Part shown: positions 16,776 to 27,574 of the stretch, piece after piece
How positions within the stretch are numbered: the stretch's first letter is position 1
Layout: each line of letters starts with the position of its first letter
Source of the DNA: Mycobacterium kubicae
Lineage (GTDB): Bacteria; Actinomycetota; Actinomycetes; Mycobacteriales; Mycobacteriaceae
Length of the DNA stretch: 64,000 nucleotides
Direction: 5' to 3'
Assembly (NCBI RefSeq): GCF_015689175.1
Contig: NZ_CP065047.1
Coordinates: forward strand, 4,154,001 to 4,218,000
The notes under the pieces: generated by a model
Seen by the model: only the letters and a program-made list of their open reading frames with translations
What the model was told of the DNA's origin: nothing
Database searches by the model: none
Made by a program: the position numbers and the translations under genes

Positions 16776-17189
16776 GTGGCCTTAACCAACACGTCCATCG
16801 CGCACGTCCGGTTGACCGTGACCGACATCGAGAGGTCCCGGCAGTTCTACGAGAGCGTGTTCGGCTGGCCGGTGCTGTTCGAGATCCCCGAAAACGCGAA
16901 TGAAGCGACGCGCAGCCAACTGGCGTTCTTGTTCGGCGGCGTCGTGTACGACCTCGGGGGCGCCTTGCTGGGTCTGCGGCCGGTCGCCAACGACAGGTTC
17001 GACGAGAATCGCACCGGCCTGGACCACATCGCCTTCCGCCTGACCAATAGGGCCGAACTAGACTCGGCGGCAGCACATCTGGACGAACTTGGCATCCGGC
17101 ACGAGCCGGTCAAAGACATTGGGCCGTCTTACATATTGGAGTTTCGCGACCCGGACAATATTGCTCTGGAGCTCACCGCGCCGAAGTGA
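16776..17189 (+). CDS. VOC superfamily (glyoxalase/dioxygenase) protein
   Basis: A 137-residue protein with two beta-alpha-beta-beta-beta units: AHVRLTVTDIERSRQFYESV (unit 1) and LDHIAFRLTNRAELDSAAAH (unit 2), ending in FRDPDNIALEL. Putative metal ligands are His10, His in LDHIAF, and the Glu in IALEL. A GTG start is used. It resembles glyoxalase I / fosfomycin-resistance fold proteins that act on small electrophiles. It is probably a detoxifying isomerase or thiol transferase, but the substrate is not evident. Confidence 0.82.
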   Translation: MALTNTSIAHVRLTVTDIERSRQFYESVFGWPVLFEIPENANEATRSQLAFLFGGVVYDLGGALLGLRPVANDRFDENRTGLDHIAFRLTNRAELDSAAAHLDELGIRHEPVKDIGPSYILEFRDPDNIALELTAPK

Positions 17190-17273
17190 CGTGTCGGCGA
17201 GGGTGCGCAGAATGACCGGTGTGGCGGCGTGTCGGCGTACCGACACGCACGCTCGCGGGAGAGGAAGGAAGCC

Positions 17274-17654
17274 ATGACGATCAGTTTCAACCACACCATC
17301 GTCGCGTCCCACGACAAACGGCAAGCAGCGGAGTTTCTCACCGAATTGTTCGGCCTGCCCAGCCCGACGGAGTTCGGTCCGTTCATGGTTGTCGCGCTCG
17401 AGCACGGCGCCTCGCTCGATTACGCCGAGGTGCCCGAAGGTGAGGAGATCCGGCCCCAGCATTACGCGTTCCTGGTCTCCGAGGAGGACTTCGACGCCAT
17501 CTACGGTTCGCGCGGCTTGCCACACTGGGCCGACCCACGCGGTCAGCGACCCGGCGAGATCAACCAAAGGGACGGCGGGCGCGGCGTGTATTTCCAAGAC
17601 CCGGCCGGGCATTACCTCGAGATACTGACGCGACCGTACGGATCGGGCGGTTAG
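17274..17654 (+). CDS. VOC superfamily protein
   Basis: A 126-residue protein. [20 protein letters not shown] begins the first unit; [16 protein letters not shown] and [14 protein letters not shown] mark the second. His in FNHTIV, His in QHYAF and Glu in HYLEIL form the expected metal triad. A strong ribosome binding site (GAGAGGAAGG) fixes the ATG at 17,274. It is a second VOC gene in tandem with the one above. It overlaps the convergent Rrf2 gene by 4 bases. Confidence 0.85.
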   Translation: MTISFNHTIVASHDKRQAAEFLTELFGLPSPTEFGPFMVVALEHGASLDYAEVPEGEEIRPQHYAFLVSEEDFDAIYGSRGLPHWADPRGQRPGEINQRDGGRGVYFQDPAGHYLEILTRPYGSGG

Positions 17655-18130
17655 CTGCGCGCGGCGCCGTGCCGCTTGCTCTCCTGATCCCGGTAGTCGT
17701 CGGCCAGTCGGGCGACATGCCGGGGCAAAGAGCCGGTGGCGACATCGGCCAGCGTGGTTTCTTCCAACACCGAGCGCATGCTGGCCCGCAATGCCCGCCA
17801 GACGTCGGTCAAGGACACCGTCGGCCCGGAGTAGGGCAGGTCGCCAAGTCCGATGTCCCGCACGCTGGCCAGCGGGCCGTCGATGCTGCGCAGCACGTCG
17901 GCGATGCTGATTTCGGTTGCGGGACGCGCCAGTTCATATCCGCCGTCGCGGCCGCGGTGACTGCGCACCAGCCGGTCGGCGCGCAGATTGCTCAGGATGT
18001 CGACGAGAAATTGCGGCGGTATGCCCTGGGCCTGGGCCAAGTCGTCGGTCTTGACCAAAGCGCCGCTGTCGACCGCGGCCAGCTGGATCATGGCCCGCAC
18101 GGCATACTCCGCCTTGGCCGACATCCGCAT
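17651..18130 (-). CDS. Rrf2 family regulator beside cysN (Rv1287-like)
   Basis: A 159-residue winged-helix regulator. It opens [18 protein letters not shown], with the recognition region [16 protein letters not shown] and the wing [12 protein letters not shown], the hallmark of Rrf2. It contains no cysteine at all, so unlike IscR, NsrR or RsrR it cannot hold an Fe-S cluster. In this it resembles CymR, the Rrf2 regulator of cysteine metabolism in firmicutes. It is placed 46 nt after cysN and on the same strand, as Rv1287 is in M. tuberculosis. It probably senses sulfur status and controls cysDN. The start at 18,130 is chosen by family alignment. Confidence 0.88.
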   Translation of the reverse strand: MRMSAKAEYAVRAMIQLAAVDSGALVKTDDLAQAQGIPPQFLVDILSNLRADRLVRSHRGRDGGYELARPATEISIADVLRSIDGPLASVRDIGLGDLPYSGPTVSLTDVWRALRASMRSVLEETTLADVATGSLPRHVARLADDYRDQESKRHGAARS

Positions 18131-18176
18131 GTTCACCGATTGTGCCACCCGTCCCTGCGGAGTCGCCGGGTCGCCG

Positions 18177-20030
18177 CTAGTGCCGCGAGCCCAGCAGGTC
18201 GATGATGGCCTGCGCCTGCTCGTCGAGGCTGCGTTCCGGGGTGATCCGCAAATCCGGGTTCTTCGGGCGCTGATACGGGCTGTCGATTCCGGTGAAGTGG
18301 GTGATCTCGCCCGCTCGCGCTTTGGCGTACAAGCCCTTGGGGTCACGCCGCTCGCACTCCACCAGCGGGGTGTCGCAGAACACCTCGAAAAACTCAAATC
18401 CCGCGTCGGCGTGCACTTTCCGCGCCATCTCGCGGTGTTCGGCCAGCGGGCTGATGGCCGGTACCAGCACGATCTGCCCGGAGTCGGCGAGCAACGTGGC
18501 GACGTGCGCCAGTCGGCGCAGGTTCTCGGCGCGGTCGGCCATGCTGAACCCCAGATCCGCGTTCAGGCCATGCCGCAGGTTGTCACCGTCGAGAACGTAA
18601 GCAGGGGTGCCGCTTTGCAGCAGCTTCTGCTCGACCAGCATGGCCACCGACGACTTGCCGGCGCCCGAAAGCCCGGTCAGCCATACCGTTCTCCCCCGGC
18701 AGGCCCGGTCCTGCGCGGTGACCAAGGACTTGTGGCGCACCGTGTTCGGACTCGCCGTGCGGGCCGACCCGTCACGCAACACCATGCCGGCCGCCACCGT
18801 GTTGTTGGTGTTGGGGTCGATCAGGATGAACGACCCGGTGCTGGCGTTGCGGGTGTACTCGTCGAGCAGCAGCGGCACCTGAGTGCGCAGGGAGATCCGG
18901 CCAAGCTCGTTGAGCTTCAGTGCGGTTGCCGTCTTGTCGCGGTGCAAGGTGTTCACGTCGAGGCGGTAGTCCAGCGCGGTGACCCGCGCCCGGGTGGTCC
19001 GCGTGGTGTGCTTGATGACGTAGTCGCGCCCGGGCTCCAGCGCCGAGGCATCCGCCATCCAGCACACCGTCGCGTCGAACTCCTGCGCGATACGGGGTTG
19101 GTTGTTGGCGCGAGCGATCATGTCACCGCGCGAGATGTCGATCTGGTCGGCCAGACTTATCGAGACGGCCATCGGCGGAAACGCTTCCGTCACAGGCCCA
19201 TTGGGGCCCTCGATCGCGGTGATCCGCGTGGTCTTGCCGACCGGCAGCACCACCACCTCGTCGCCGGGCCGCATGACCCCGCTGGCCACGGTGCCGGCGT
19301 AGGAACGGTGGTCCTGGTGATCCAGGGTGTGCGGCCGGATGACGTACTGCACCGGGAAGCGCACGTCGACCAGGTTGCGGTCACCGGCGATGTAGACCTC
19401 TTCCAGATGCGACAACAGCGCGGGCCCCTCGTACCACGGCGCTCGGTCGGATTTGGTGACGACGTTGTCGCCGTTGAGGGCGGAGATCGGAATGGAGGTC
19501 ACGTCCTGCACGTCAAGACGCGCGGCGAACGCGTGGAACTCGTCGCGGATCAATTCGAACTTCTCTTGATCCCAATCGATGAGGTCCATCTTATTGACCG
19601 CGAGCACCAGATGCCGGATGCCCAACAGGGAGGCGAGGAAGGCGTGCCGACGGGACTGCTCGAGCAGGCCGTGGCGCGCGTCGACCAGCACGATCACCAG
19701 TTGGGCGGTGGAGGCCCCGGTGACCATGTTGCGGGTGTACTGGATGTGGCCCGGGGTGTCGGCGATGATGAATTTCCGCTTGGGCGTAGCGAAGTAGCGG
19801 TACGCGACATCGATGGTGATGCCTTGTTCGCGTTCGGCGCGCAGGCCGTCGGTGACCAACGCCAGGTCGGTGTAGTCGTGGCCGCGTTCCTTGGACGTGC
19901 GTTCCACCGAGGCCCACTGGTCCTCCATGACCGCCTTGGAGTCGTAGAGCAGGCGCCCGATCAGCGTGGACTTGCCGTCGTCGACCGAACCGGCCGTGGC
20001 GATGCGCAGCAGCGTGGTGGGGGTGGACAT
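18177..20030 (-). CDS. cysN: Bifunctional sulfate adenylyltransferase GTPase subunit / APS kinase
   Basis: A 617-residue fusion. The N-terminal half (about 1-440) is an EF-Tu-like GTPase with [23 protein letters not shown] and NKMDL, which drives ATP sulfurylase. The C-terminal half (about 445-617) is a CysC-type APS kinase with [15 protein letters not shown] and the [10 protein letters not shown] motif. Together with CysD it converts sulfate to APS and then PAPS, feeding cysteine synthesis and sulfolipid sulfation. The ATG overlaps the cysD stop (ATGA), and the two subunits form the complex. The M. tuberculosis counterpart is Rv1286. Confidence 0.96.
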   Translation of the reverse strand: MSTPTTLLRIATAGSVDDGKSTLIGRLLYDSKAVMEDQWASVERTSKERGHDYTDLALVTDGLRAEREQGITIDVAYRYFATPKRKFIIADTPGHIQYTRNMVTGASTAQLVIVLVDARHGLLEQSRRHAFLASLLGIRHLVLAVNKMDLIDWDQEKFELIRDEFHAFAARLDVQDVTSIPISALNGDNVVTKSDRAPWYEGPALLSHLEEVYIAGDRNLVDVRFPVQYVIRPHTLDHQDHRSYAGTVASGVMRPGDEVVVLPVGKTTRITAIEGPNGPVTEAFPPMAVSISLADQIDISRGDMIARANNQPRIAQEFDATVCWMADASALEPGRDYVIKHTTRTTRARVTALDYRLDVNTLHRDKTATALKLNELGRISLRTQVPLLLDEYTRNASTGSFILIDPNTNNTVAAGMVLRDGSARTASPNTVRHKSLVTAQDRACRGRTVWLTGLSGAGKSSVAMLVEQKLLQSGTPAYVLDGDNLRHGLNADLGFSMADRAENLRRLAHVATLLADSGQIVLVPAISPLAEHREMARKVHADAGFEFFEVFCDTPLVECERRDPKGLYAKARAGEITHFTGIDSPYQRPKNPDLRITPERSLDEQAQAIIDLLGSRH

Positions 20031-20959
20031 CAGAAGTAACCCTGCCGTTTGCGGTCTTCCATACCGGCTTCGGAGATCCGGTCGTCGGCGCGGGTGGCGC
20101 CGCGTTCGGTCAGCCGGGACACCGCGGTCTCGGCGATCACCTCCGACACGGTGGCGGCCTCCGATTCGACACAGCCGGTGCAGGTGACGTCACCGACGGT
20201 GCGGAACCTAACAGAAGTCTCGAACACGCGCTCGTCGGCGCGCGGCTGCAGGTACCGGTGCACCGCGAGCAGCATGCCGTCGCGCTGAAAAACCTTGCGC
20301 CGGTGCGCGAAATAGATCGAGGGCAGGGTGACCTTCTCCGCCCCGATGTAGGACCAGATGTCGAACTCGGTCCAATTGGACAACGGGAAGACCCTGATGT
20401 GCTCGCCCTTGTGGTGCCGCCCGTTGTACAGGTTCCACAGCTCGGGACGTTGCGCCTTGGGATCCCACTGCCCGAACTCGTCGCGGAAGCTGAACACCCG
20501 CTCCTTGGCCCGCGCCTTCTCCTCGTCGCGACGGGCTCCGCCGAACGCCGCGTCGAACTTGTTCTCCCGGATGGCCCGCAGCAGCGTCACCGTCTGGATC
20601 GGATTACGCGAGGGAATGGTCTCGACCACTCGGCCGGCGTCGATGTCGTCTTGCACCGACGCCACCACCAACCGCACCCCGTGCTCGGCGACGAGTTGAT
20701 CACGGGTCGCGATGACCTCGTCGAAGTTGTGGCCGGTGTCGACATGCATCACGGGGAACGGCAACCGGCCGGGGCGAAACGCCTTCAGCGCCAGGTGCAA
20801 CATGACGATCGAGTCCTTGCCGCCGGAGAACAGCAGCACCGGCCGCTCGAATTCGGCGGCGACCTCGCGGATGATGTGGATCGCCTCCGCCTCCAGCGAG
20901 CGCAAATGGCTCAATTCGTACTGGCCGGCGGCGGGGGCCGCCTTCACAGCGTTCGTCAT
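20030..20959 (-). CDS. cysD: Sulfate adenylyltransferase subunit 2
   Basis: A 309-residue ATP sulfurylase catalytic subunit of the PP-loop family. The PP-loop is FSGGKDSIVMLHLALK. GGARRDEEKARAKERVFSFR and NWTEFDIWSYI are diagnostic for CysD. The ATG at 20,959 is chosen because AGGAAG lies 6-7 nt upstream. The open frame runs to 21,013 but would pass through the putative operator. It works with the CysN subunit encoded just downstream. The M. tuberculosis counterpart is Rv1285. Confidence 0.95.
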   Translation of the reverse strand: MTNAVKAAPAAGQYELSHLRSLEAEAIHIIREVAAEFERPVLLFSGGKDSIVMLHLALKAFRPGRLPFPVMHVDTGHNFDEVIATRDQLVAEHGVRLVVASVQDDIDAGRVVETIPSRNPIQTVTLLRAIRENKFDAAFGGARRDEEKARAKERVFSFRDEFGQWDPKAQRPELWNLYNGRHHKGEHIRVFPLSNWTEFDIWSYIGAEKVTLPSIYFAHRRKVFQRDGMLLAVHRYLQPRADERVFETSVRFRTVGDVTCTGCVESEAATVSEVIAETAVSRLTERGATRADDRISEAGMEDRKRQGYF

Positions 20960-20970
20960 CGTCGACTTCC

Positions 20971-21018
20971 TACTTAAGTTGGTAGAAATGATCAAGTTTG
21001 TTTGATTTACCAAGTATG
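20971..21018 (-). promoter_or_regulatory. Candidate operator upstream of cysDN
   Basis: An AT-rich island in GC-rich surroundings with the inverted repeat TTGGTA (20979-20984) / TACCAA (21008-21013). It contains nested partly symmetric inner arms (AAATGATCAAG, TTTGATTT). It starts 11 nt upstream of the cysD start codon, covering the expected promoter. It is the natural binding site for the Rrf2 protein at 17,651, by analogy with CymR boxes. Confidence 0.5.
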
Positions 21019-21108
21019 AAACCAGCCGGTTCTGCCGATGTCAACGGTTCCGGATCGGATTCGGCGGCCGGCCTTCCGGCGCTGCGGCCGGTGCGAAACC
21101 ATGAGCGG

Positions 21109-21534
21109 ATGTCGACTCAACCCGAATCAGCCAGCGGCCGCGACGTCATCGCGGCGTTCCTCCCGCAGTCCCCGTTCGTCACCAAATTGGGTGTCGTGGT
21201 CGAGCAATTGGGCGACGAGGAAGTTCGGCTGCGGCTGCCGTGGGATCCGACGAACGCCACCGTCGCGGACATGGTGCACGGCGGGGCGATTGCGACGCTG
21301 GCCGATCTGGCCGTCATGGCGGCGGCTTGGTGCGGCCGAGAGGCTCCGCCGCAATTGCGCGGGGTGACGGTGTCGTTGGCGCTCGACTTCATGGCACCGG
21401 CCCGGGCCACCGACGTGATCGCCGTCGGCCGGGCGCTGCGGCGCGGCCGCTCGTTGGTCAACTGCGAAGCCGAGATCTTTGATGCCGAAGGCACCCTGCT
21501 CGCCAAGGCCCTGGCGACCTACAAGGTCGGCTGA
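21109..21534 (+). CDS. PaaI-type hotdog-fold thioesterase
   Basis: A 141-residue hotdog-domain protein. The motif MVHGGAIATLADLAVMAAAW carries the HGG and downstream Asp expected of PaaI/YbgC-like acyl-CoA thioesterases, and the central strand LRGVTVSLALDFMAPA is typical. The start at 21,109 removes a low-complexity extension. A longer start at 20,998 would read through the cysD operator. It ends 8 nt before the convergent carbonic anhydrase gene. The acyl substrate is unknown. Confidence 0.78.
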   Translation: MSTQPESASGRDVIAAFLPQSPFVTKLGVVVEQLGDEEVRLRLPWDPTNATVADMVHGGAIATLADLAVMAAAWCGREAPPQLRGVTVSLALDFMAPARATDVIAVGRALRRGRSLVNCEAEIFDAEGTLLAKALATYKVG

Positions 21535-21541
21535 GACCCCG

Positions 21542-22033
21542 CTACGGCGAGACCTCGTTCAGTTGGCCGCTGGCGACGTCGAAGATGAAGCCGCGCAACG
21601 ACACATGCTTGGTCACAAACGGGCTGTTCTCGATACGCCGCAACGATTGCCGGACGTCTTCCTCCAGATCGGGGAAGGCTTCGGCCGCCCAGGGTGGCTT
21701 GACGCCGGTTTCCCGCTGGATGTCGCGCTTGAAGTCGTCGTCGGTGAAGGTGAGCATGCCGCAGTCGGTGTGATGGATCAGAATGATCTCTTCGGTCCCA
21801 AGCAGCCGCTGACTGATGGCCAGCGACCGAATCACGTCATCGGTGACCACCCCACCCGCGTTGCGGATGACGTGGGCTTCGCCTTCGTTGATACCCAGCA
21901 CCCGGTAGACGTCCAGCCGCGCGTCCATGCACGCCACCACCGCGACGTGCTTGCTGGGCGGCAGGGGTAGCGGACCGTTGAAGGCGCTTGCGTACTTGGC
22001 GTTGTTGGCCAGGTAGTCGTCGGTAACCGTCAC
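21542..22033 (-). CDS. canA: Beta-class carbonic anhydrase
   Basis: A 163-residue enzyme, the same length as Rv1284. Zinc ligands Cys35, His88 and Cys91 and the Asp37-Arg39 dyad are present (CMDARLD, HHTDCGM). It interconverts CO2 and bicarbonate. The GTG start at 22,033 is fixed by a GAGGAGG site 6 nt upstream and by the family N terminus MTVTDDYLANN. It is divergent from oppB with 175 bp between them, as in M. tuberculosis. Confidence 0.94.
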   Translation of the reverse strand: MTVTDDYLANNAKYASAFNGPLPLPPSKHVAVVACMDARLDVYRVLGINEGEAHVIRNAGGVVTDDVIRSLAISQRLLGTEEIILIHHTDCGMLTFTDDDFKRDIQRETGVKPPWAAEAFPDLEEDVRQSLRRIENSPFVTKHVSLRGFIFDVASGQLNEVSP

Positions 22034-22208
22034 GCAAGCCTCCTCGGGTATGGGATTTGCTGGGCAGACTGACGTCGCGGTGGATCCTAGCAATCGAACG
22101 GTTCGATATCACTGGTCAAAATCAGCCCGAGAGCAACGGCCGGGGAGGAAGTACGTCGTTGCCGCCGGTGGCTCGCTACCCTGTCCAAGTGCGATGTGGT
22201 GGGCGGGC

Positions 22209-23186
22209 ATGACTCGCTTTCTGGCGCGCCGGTTGCTCAACTACCTCATCTTGTTGGCGCTCGCCTCATTCTTGACCTACCTGCTGACCTCGGTCGCATT
22301 CTCGCCGCTGGAAAGCCTGATGCAGCGCAGCCCGCGCCCTCCGCAGGCCGCGATCGACGCCAAGGCGCACGATCTGGGCTTGGACAAGCCCATTCCGATC
22401 CGCTACGCCAACTGGGTTTCCCACGCCGTCCGCGGTGACTTCGGCAAGACCATCACCGGCCAGCCGGTCGGTACAGAGCTGGGCCGCCGCATCGGGGTGA
22501 GCCTGCGGCTGCTGGTCATCGGGTCGGTGGTCGGCACGGTGCTGGGCGTGGCGCTCGGCGCGTGGGGCGCCATCCGTCAGTACCGACTCAGTGACCGCGT
22601 CGTCACCGTGCTGGCGTTGCTCCTGCTCAGCACGCCCACCTTCGTCATCGCTAACCTGTTGATCCTGAGCGCCCTGCGGGTCAATTGGACCCTGGGCGTT
22701 CAGCTCTTCGACTACACCGGCGAGACCTCGCCGGGCGTGACCGGCGGAACGTGGGACAACCTGGGCGACCGCCTGCAGCATCTGGTCTTGCCCTCGCTCA
22801 CCTTGGCGCTCGCCGCCGCCGCCGGGTTCAGCCGGTATCAGCGCAACGCGATGCTCGATGTCTTGGGCCAGGACTTCATTCGTACCGCCCGGGCAAAGGG
22901 ACTGACCCGACGACGCGCCCTGATCAAGCACGGGTTGCGCACCGCGCTGATCCCCATGGCCACGTTGTTCGCCTACAGCGTGGCCGGGCTGGTCACCGGA
23001 GCGGTCTTCGTGGAGAAGATCTTCGGCTGGCACGGCATGGGTGAATGGGCGGTGCGGGGCATCGCGACTCAGGACACCAACATCGTCGCGGCAATCACCC
23101 TGTTCTCCGGAGCGGTCGTCTTGCTGGCCGGCCTGCTCTCCGATGTCATCTACGCCGCCCTCGATCCGCGGGTGCGGGTGACATGA
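22209..23186 (+). CDS. oppB: Oligopeptide ABC transporter permease OppB
   Basis: A 325-residue inner-membrane permease with six predicted helices. The cytoplasmic EAA-type loop reads DFIRTARAKGLTRRRALIKH. It starts MTRFLARRLLNYLILLALAS. It is the first gene of oppBCDA, with an ATGA overlap with oppC. In M. tuberculosis the system (Rv1283c-Rv1280c) imports peptides such as glutathione and bradykinin. The length is identical to Rv1283c. Confidence 0.95.
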   Translation: MTRFLARRLLNYLILLALASFLTYLLTSVAFSPLESLMQRSPRPPQAAIDAKAHDLGLDKPIPIRYANWVSHAVRGDFGKTITGQPVGTELGRRIGVSLRLLVIGSVVGTVLGVALGAWGAIRQYRLSDRVVTVLALLLLSTPTFVIANLLILSALRVNWTLGVQLFDYTGETSPGVTGGTWDNLGDRLQHLVLPSLTLALAAAAGFSRYQRNAMLDVLGQDFIRTARAKGLTRRRALIKHGLRTALIPMATLFAYSVAGLVTGAVFVEKIFGWHGMGEWAVRGIATQDTNIVAAITLFSGAVVLLAGLLSDVIYAALDPRVRVT

Positions 23187-24082
23187 CCGCCGTGACGCCC
23201 TCCGACACAGCAGAATTCGCCTCGCGACGCACCCTGGTGTTGCGGCGGTTCGCGCGCAACCGCTTGGCGGTGGCCGCCTTGGCGGCCCTGGTGCTGTTGT
23301 TCATCGGCTGTTACGCGCTGCCCGGGCTGTTGCCGTATTCCTATCAGGACCTGGACTTCGATGCGCTGCTGCAGCCGCCGAACACCCGACACTGGTTGGG
23401 CACCAACGCATTGGGCCAGGACCTGTTGGCGCAGATCCTGCGCGGCATGCAGAAGTCGATGTTGATCGGTGTGTGCGTCGCGTTCGTCTCCACCGGCATC
23501 GCCGCCACGGTCGGGTCCGTCGCCGGATACTTCGGGGGTTGGCGGGACCGGGCGCTGATGTGGCTGGTGGATCTGCTGCTGGTGGTGCCGTCGTTCATCT
23601 TGATCGCCATCGTCACGCCGCGCACCAAGAATTCGTCGAACATCTTGTCATTGGTGCTGCTGTTGGCCGGCTTTGGTTGGATGATCAGCTCGCGGATGGT
23701 GCGCGGCATGACAATGAGCCTTCGGGAACGCGAATTCATTCGCGCGGCACGGTTCATGGGTGTGTCCAGCCGACGGATCATCGTCGGCCACGTGGTGCCC
23801 AATGTGGCATCGATCCTCATCATCGACGCCGCGCTGAACATCGCGTCCGCCATCCTGGCCGAAACGGGCCTGGGCTTCCTGGGTTTCGGCGTCCAACCCC
23901 CAGACGTGTCGTTGGGGACTTTGATCGCCGACGGCACCCAGTCCGCCACCACCTTCCCCTGGGTGTTCTTGTTCCCGGCCGGGGTGTTGGTGCTGATTCT
24001 GGTGTGCGCGAACCTGACCGGTGACGGCTTGCGCGACGCGCTGGACCCCGGCAGCCGGACTTTGCGGCGGGGTGATCGATGA
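23183..24082 (+). CDS. oppC: Oligopeptide ABC transporter permease OppC
   Basis: A 299-residue permease with an N-terminal OppC_N segment ([20 protein letters not shown]), a periplasmic domain, then five helices and the EAA loop [20 protein letters not shown]. It pairs with OppB to form the translocation channel. It overlaps oppB and oppD by ATGA at both ends, so the operon is translated as a coupled unit. Confidence 0.94.
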   Translation: MTAVTPSDTAEFASRRTLVLRRFARNRLAVAALAALVLLFIGCYALPGLLPYSYQDLDFDALLQPPNTRHWLGTNALGQDLLAQILRGMQKSMLIGVCVAFVSTGIAATVGSVAGYFGGWRDRALMWLVDLLLVVPSFILIAIVTPRTKNSSNILSLVLLLAGFGWMISSRMVRGMTMSLREREFIRAARFMGVSSRRIIVGHVVPNVASILIIDAALNIASAILAETGLGFLGFGVQPPDVSLGTLIADGTQSATTFPWVFLFPAGVLVLILVCANLTGDGLRDALDPGSRTLRRGDR

Positions 24083-25917
24083 GTGCGTTGCTCGAGGTGA
24101 CCGATCTGGCCGTCACCTTCCCGACCGACGCCGAGCCGGTGACGGCGGTCCGCGGCATCAGCTACCAGGTGAATCCCGGTGAAGTGGTGGCGATGGTGGG
24201 CGAGTCGGGTTCGGGCAAGTCCGCGGCGGCGATGGCGGTGGTGGGCCTGTTGCCCGAGTATGCGCAGGTGCGCGGATCGGTGCGGCTGCACGGGACCGAA
24301 CTGGTCGGGCTGGCCGACGGCGCGCTGTCGCGTTTTCGCGGCAAGGCGATCGGCACGGTGTTTCAGGACCCGATGTCCGCACTCACCCCGGTCTACACCG
24401 TCGGCGACCAGATCGCCGAGGCGATCGAAGTGCACCAGCCCCGGGTCGGCAAGAAGGCGGCCCGTGCCCGCGCGGTGGAACTGCTTGACCTGGTGGGCAT
24501 TTCGCAGCCGGAGCGACGCGCGCGGGCGTTTCCGCATGAGCTCTCCGGCGGGGAACGGCAACGCGTGGTGATCGCCATCGCGATCGCCAACGATCCCGAC
24601 CTGTTGATCTGCGACGAACCCACCACCGCCCTGGATGTGACCGTACAGGCGCAGATCCTCGACGTGCTCAAGACCGCACGCGATGTCACCGGCGCCGGGG
24701 TGCTGATCATCACCCACGATCTGGGCGTGGTCGCCGAGTTCGCCGACCGGGCGCTGGTGATGTATGCCGGCCGGGTGGTCGAATCGGCAGGCGTGCACGA
24801 TCTTTACCGCGACCGGCAAATGCCCTACACGGTAGGGCTGTTGGGCTCGGTTCCCCGCTTGGACGCCGCGCAGGGCACCCGGCTGGTTCCCATCCCCGGT
24901 GCGCCGCCGGCGTTGACGGGACTGAAACCGGAATGCCCGTTCGCTCCACGCTGTCCGCTGGCGATCGACGAATGCCGCGCCGACGAACCGGCGTTGCTGG
25001 AGGTCGGCGTGGGACACCGAGCCGCCTGCATCCGCACCGAGCACGTCGTGGGCCGCAGCGCCGCCGACATCTATGGCGTGAATACCGAGACGAATGAGTC
25101 GGCACCCAGCGACGGCTCCGTCGTCGTGCGAGTGCGCGATCTGGTCAAGACTTACCCACTGACCAAAGGCGTTGTCCTGCGCCGCAACATCGGTGAGGTG
25201 CGAGCGGTCGACGGTATCAGCTTCGAACTGCAGCAGGGCCGCACCTTGGGGATCGTCGGTGAATCCGGATCGGGTAAGTCGACAACGTTGCATCAGATTC
25301 TGGAGCTTGCTGCGCCACAATCGGGTTCGATCGAAGTGCTCGGCACTGACGTGACGGATCTGACCAAGGCGAGCCGACGCGCATTGCGGCGCGATATCCA
25401 GGTCGTGTTCCAGGATCCGGTGGCGTCCCTGGACCCGCGACTGCCCGTTTTCGACCTGGTCGCCGAGCCGTTGCAGGCCAACGGATTCAGCAAGAGCGAT
25501 ATCCAGGCGCGGGTGGGCGAACTGTTGGGCATCGTAGGGTTGCGCCGCGCCGATGCCAGCCGGTACCCGGCCGAATTCTCCGGCGGGCAGAAGCAACGCA
25601 TCGGTATCGCGCGGGCACTGGCGCTGCAACCCAAGATTCTGGCGCTGGACGAGCCGGTGTCGGCGTTGGACGTTTCCATCCAGGCAGGCATCATCAACCT
25701 GCTGCTCGACCTGCAGGAGCGTTTCTCGCTGTCGTATCTGTTTGTCTCACATGACCTTTCGGTGGTCAAGCATCTCGCCCACCGGGTGGTGGTGATGCTG
25801 CGCGGAACGGTGGTCGAGCAGGGCGACAGCCAGCAGGTGTTCAGCAATCCGCAACATGAGTACACGCGCCGGTTGCTGGGTGCGGTGCCACAACCCGAGG
25901 CGGGACTTCGTGGCTAG
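24079..25917 (+). CDS. oppD: Oligopeptide ABC transporter ATPase OppD (fused OppD-OppF)
   Basis: A 612-residue protein made of two complete ABC ATPase domains. Domain 1: Walker [13 protein letters not shown], signature LSGGERQRV, Walker [14 protein letters not shown]. Domain 2: Walker [13 protein letters not shown], signature FSGGQKQRI, Walker [14 protein letters not shown]. The oligopeptide/dipeptide C-terminal Fe-S-like cysteine motif follows domain 1 ([14 protein letters not shown]). It powers import through OppBC. Length equals Rv1281c. Confidence 0.95.
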   Translation: MSALLEVTDLAVTFPTDAEPVTAVRGISYQVNPGEVVAMVGESGSGKSAAAMAVVGLLPEYAQVRGSVRLHGTELVGLADGALSRFRGKAIGTVFQDPMSALTPVYTVGDQIAEAIEVHQPRVGKKAARARAVELLDLVGISQPERRARAFPHELSGGERQRVVIAIAIANDPDLLICDEPTTALDVTVQAQILDVLKTARDVTGAGVLIITHDLGVVAEFADRALVMYAGRVVESAGVHDLYRDRQMPYTVGLLGSVPRLDAAQGTRLVPIPGAPPALTGLKPECPFAPRCPLAIDECRADEPALLEVGVGHRAACIRTEHVVGRSAADIYGVNTETNESAPSDGSVVVRVRDLVKTYPLTKGVVLRRNIGEVRAVDGISFELQQGRTLGIVGESGSGKSTTLHQILELAAPQSGSIEVLGTDVTDLTKASRRALRRDIQVVFQDPVASLDPRLPVFDLVAEPLQANGFSKSDIQARVGELLGIVGLRRADASRYPAEFSGGQKQRIGIARALALQPKILALDEPVSALDVSIQAGIINLLLDLQERFSLSYLFVSHDLSVVKHLAHRVVVMLRGTVVEQGDSQQVFSNPQHEYTRRLLGAVPQPEAGLRG

Positions 25918-27574
25918 CCGCGCCCGCGCCGTCCTGGGTGTGCTGGTTGCCGTCCTGATGCTGTCGGGGTGCTCGGCCGGTAGCCAGATCGCCCCGTCCA
26001 CGGGTACCGGTGAGATCGGCACCAGCAGTGACATCAACCCGCGCAACCCCGCCACCCTGCAGGACGGCGGCAACCTGCGGCTTGCGCTCAGCGAATTCCC
26101 GTCCAACTTCAACATTCTGCACATCGACGGCAACAGCGCGGAAACCTCGGCGATGCTCAAAGCGACCTTGCCGAGCGCATTCATCATCGGCGCGGACGGT
26201 TCCACGACGGTGAACACCGACTACTTCACCAGCGTGGAACTCACCGGCACCAACCCGCAGGTCATCACCTACACGATCAACCCGAAAGCGACGTGGTCGG
26301 ACGGAACGCCGATCACCTGGCGCGACATCGCCAGTCAGATCCATGCCACCAGTGGCGCCGACAAGGCCTTCGAGATCGCGGCCAGCAACGGCGCCGAGCG
26401 CGTGGCGTCGGTGACCCGGGGTGTCGACGATCGGCAGGCCGTCATGACCTTCGCCAAGCCCTACGCCGAATGGCGCGGCATGTTCGCCGGAAACGGCATG
26501 CTGCTGCCCGCCAGCGTGACCGCCACACCCGAGGCGTTCAACACCGGGTGGCTGAACGGGCCGGGCGCATCGGCCGGGCCGTTCATCGTGACCAAACTGG
26601 ACCGGGCAACGCAGCGAATCACGTTGCACCGCAACCCGGACTGGTGGGGTAAGCGCCCTCGACTGGACTCGATCACCTTCCTGGTGCTCGACCCCGCGGC
26701 GTCGTTGCCGGCATTGCAGAACAACGCGATCGACGCCACCGGTGTCGGTTCCCTCGACCAACTGATCATCGCCGAGCGCACCAAGGGCATCTCCATCCGG
26801 CGGGCGCCGGCGCCGACCTGGACTCACTTCACCATGAACGGCGCCAACGGTTCGATTCTGGCCGACCCGCAACTGCGGCTGGCGGTCTGCGCGGGGATCG
26901 ACCGACGAACCATCGCCAAAGTAGCGCTGCACGGTCTCACCGGTGACCCGGCGCCGTTGAACAACCATGTCTACGTCGCCGGACAAAAGGGATACCAGGA
27001 CAACAGCACCCCCTACGACCCCGAGCGGGCCAATCGCGAGCTCGACCGGTTGGGTTGGCGGCGCAACGGCGAGTTCCGGGAGCGCAACGGTCAGCAACTC
27101 GTCGTCCGCCTGCTGTTCTACGAATCACCGAACGCCAAGGTGTTCACGCAGATCGCGCAACACAGCCTGGCCGAGATCGGGGTCAAACTCGACCTGCAAG
27201 CACGTTCTGGCAGTGGCTTTTTCAGCAACTACGTCAACGTCGGCGCGTTCGATATCGCACTGTTCAGCTGGCAAGGTGACGCGTTCCCGCTGTCCGGGCT
27301 CACCCAGATCTACGCATCGGACGGTGAAAGCAACTTCGGCAAGATCGGCAGCCCGGAGATAGACGCCGCTATTCAGCGGACTCTGGAAGAACTCGACCCC
27401 GGGAAGGCCCGAGACCTGGCCAACGAGGTCGACAAACTGTTGTGGGCGCAGGGATTCAGCCTGCCGCTGACCCAGTCCCCCGGCACCACCGCTGTGCGCA
27501 GCACGTTGGCCAATTTCGGCGCGCGCGGCCTGGCTGACTTGGATTACACCGCTATCGGGTTCATGCGCGATTGA
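25910..27574 (+). CDS. oppA: Oligopeptide-binding lipoprotein OppA
   Basis: A 554-residue SBP_bac_5 family binding protein. The GTG start overlaps the end of oppD by 8 bases. The signal peptide ends in a lipobox LSGC (Cys about residue 22), so it is anchored to the membrane outside the cell. Typical family segments are [13 protein letters not shown] and [14 protein letters not shown]. It captures peptides for OppBCD. It is convergent with the hydrolase gene, overlapping by 14 bases. Confidence 0.93.
   Translation: MASRARAVLGVLVAVLMLSGCSAGSQIAPSTGTGEIGTSSDINPRNPATLQDGGNLRLALSEFPSNFNILHIDGNSAETSAMLKATLPSAFIIGADGSTTVNTDYFTSVELTGTNPQVITYTINPKATWSDGTPITWRDIASQIHATSGADKAFEIAASNGAERVASVTRGVDDRQAVMTFAKPYAEWRGMFAGNGMLLPASVTATPEAFNTGWLNGPGASAGPFIVTKLDRATQRITLHRNPDWWGKRPRLDSITFLVLDPAASLPALQNNAIDATGVGSLDQLIIAERTKGISIRRAPAPTWTHFTMNGANGSILADPQLRLAVCAGIDRRTIAKVALHGLTGDPAPLNNHVYVAGQKGYQDNSTPYDPERANRELDRLGWRRNGEFRERNGQQLVVRLLFYESPNAKVFTQIAQHSLAEIGVKLDLQARSGSGFFSNYVNVGAFDIALFSWQGDAFPLSGLTQIYASDGESNFGKIGSPEIDAAIQRTLEELDPGKARDLANEVDKLLWAQGFSLPLTQSPGTTAVRSTLANFGARGLADLDYTAIGFMRD

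Noticed and set aside
17988-20039. A 683-codon plus-strand open frame over cysN
   Set aside because: cysN on the minus strand has all GTPase and APS kinase motifs; the plus frame is a shadow.
23344-25629. A 761-codon minus-strand open frame over oppC-oppD
   Set aside because: It is antisense to two ABC transporter genes with complete motifs.
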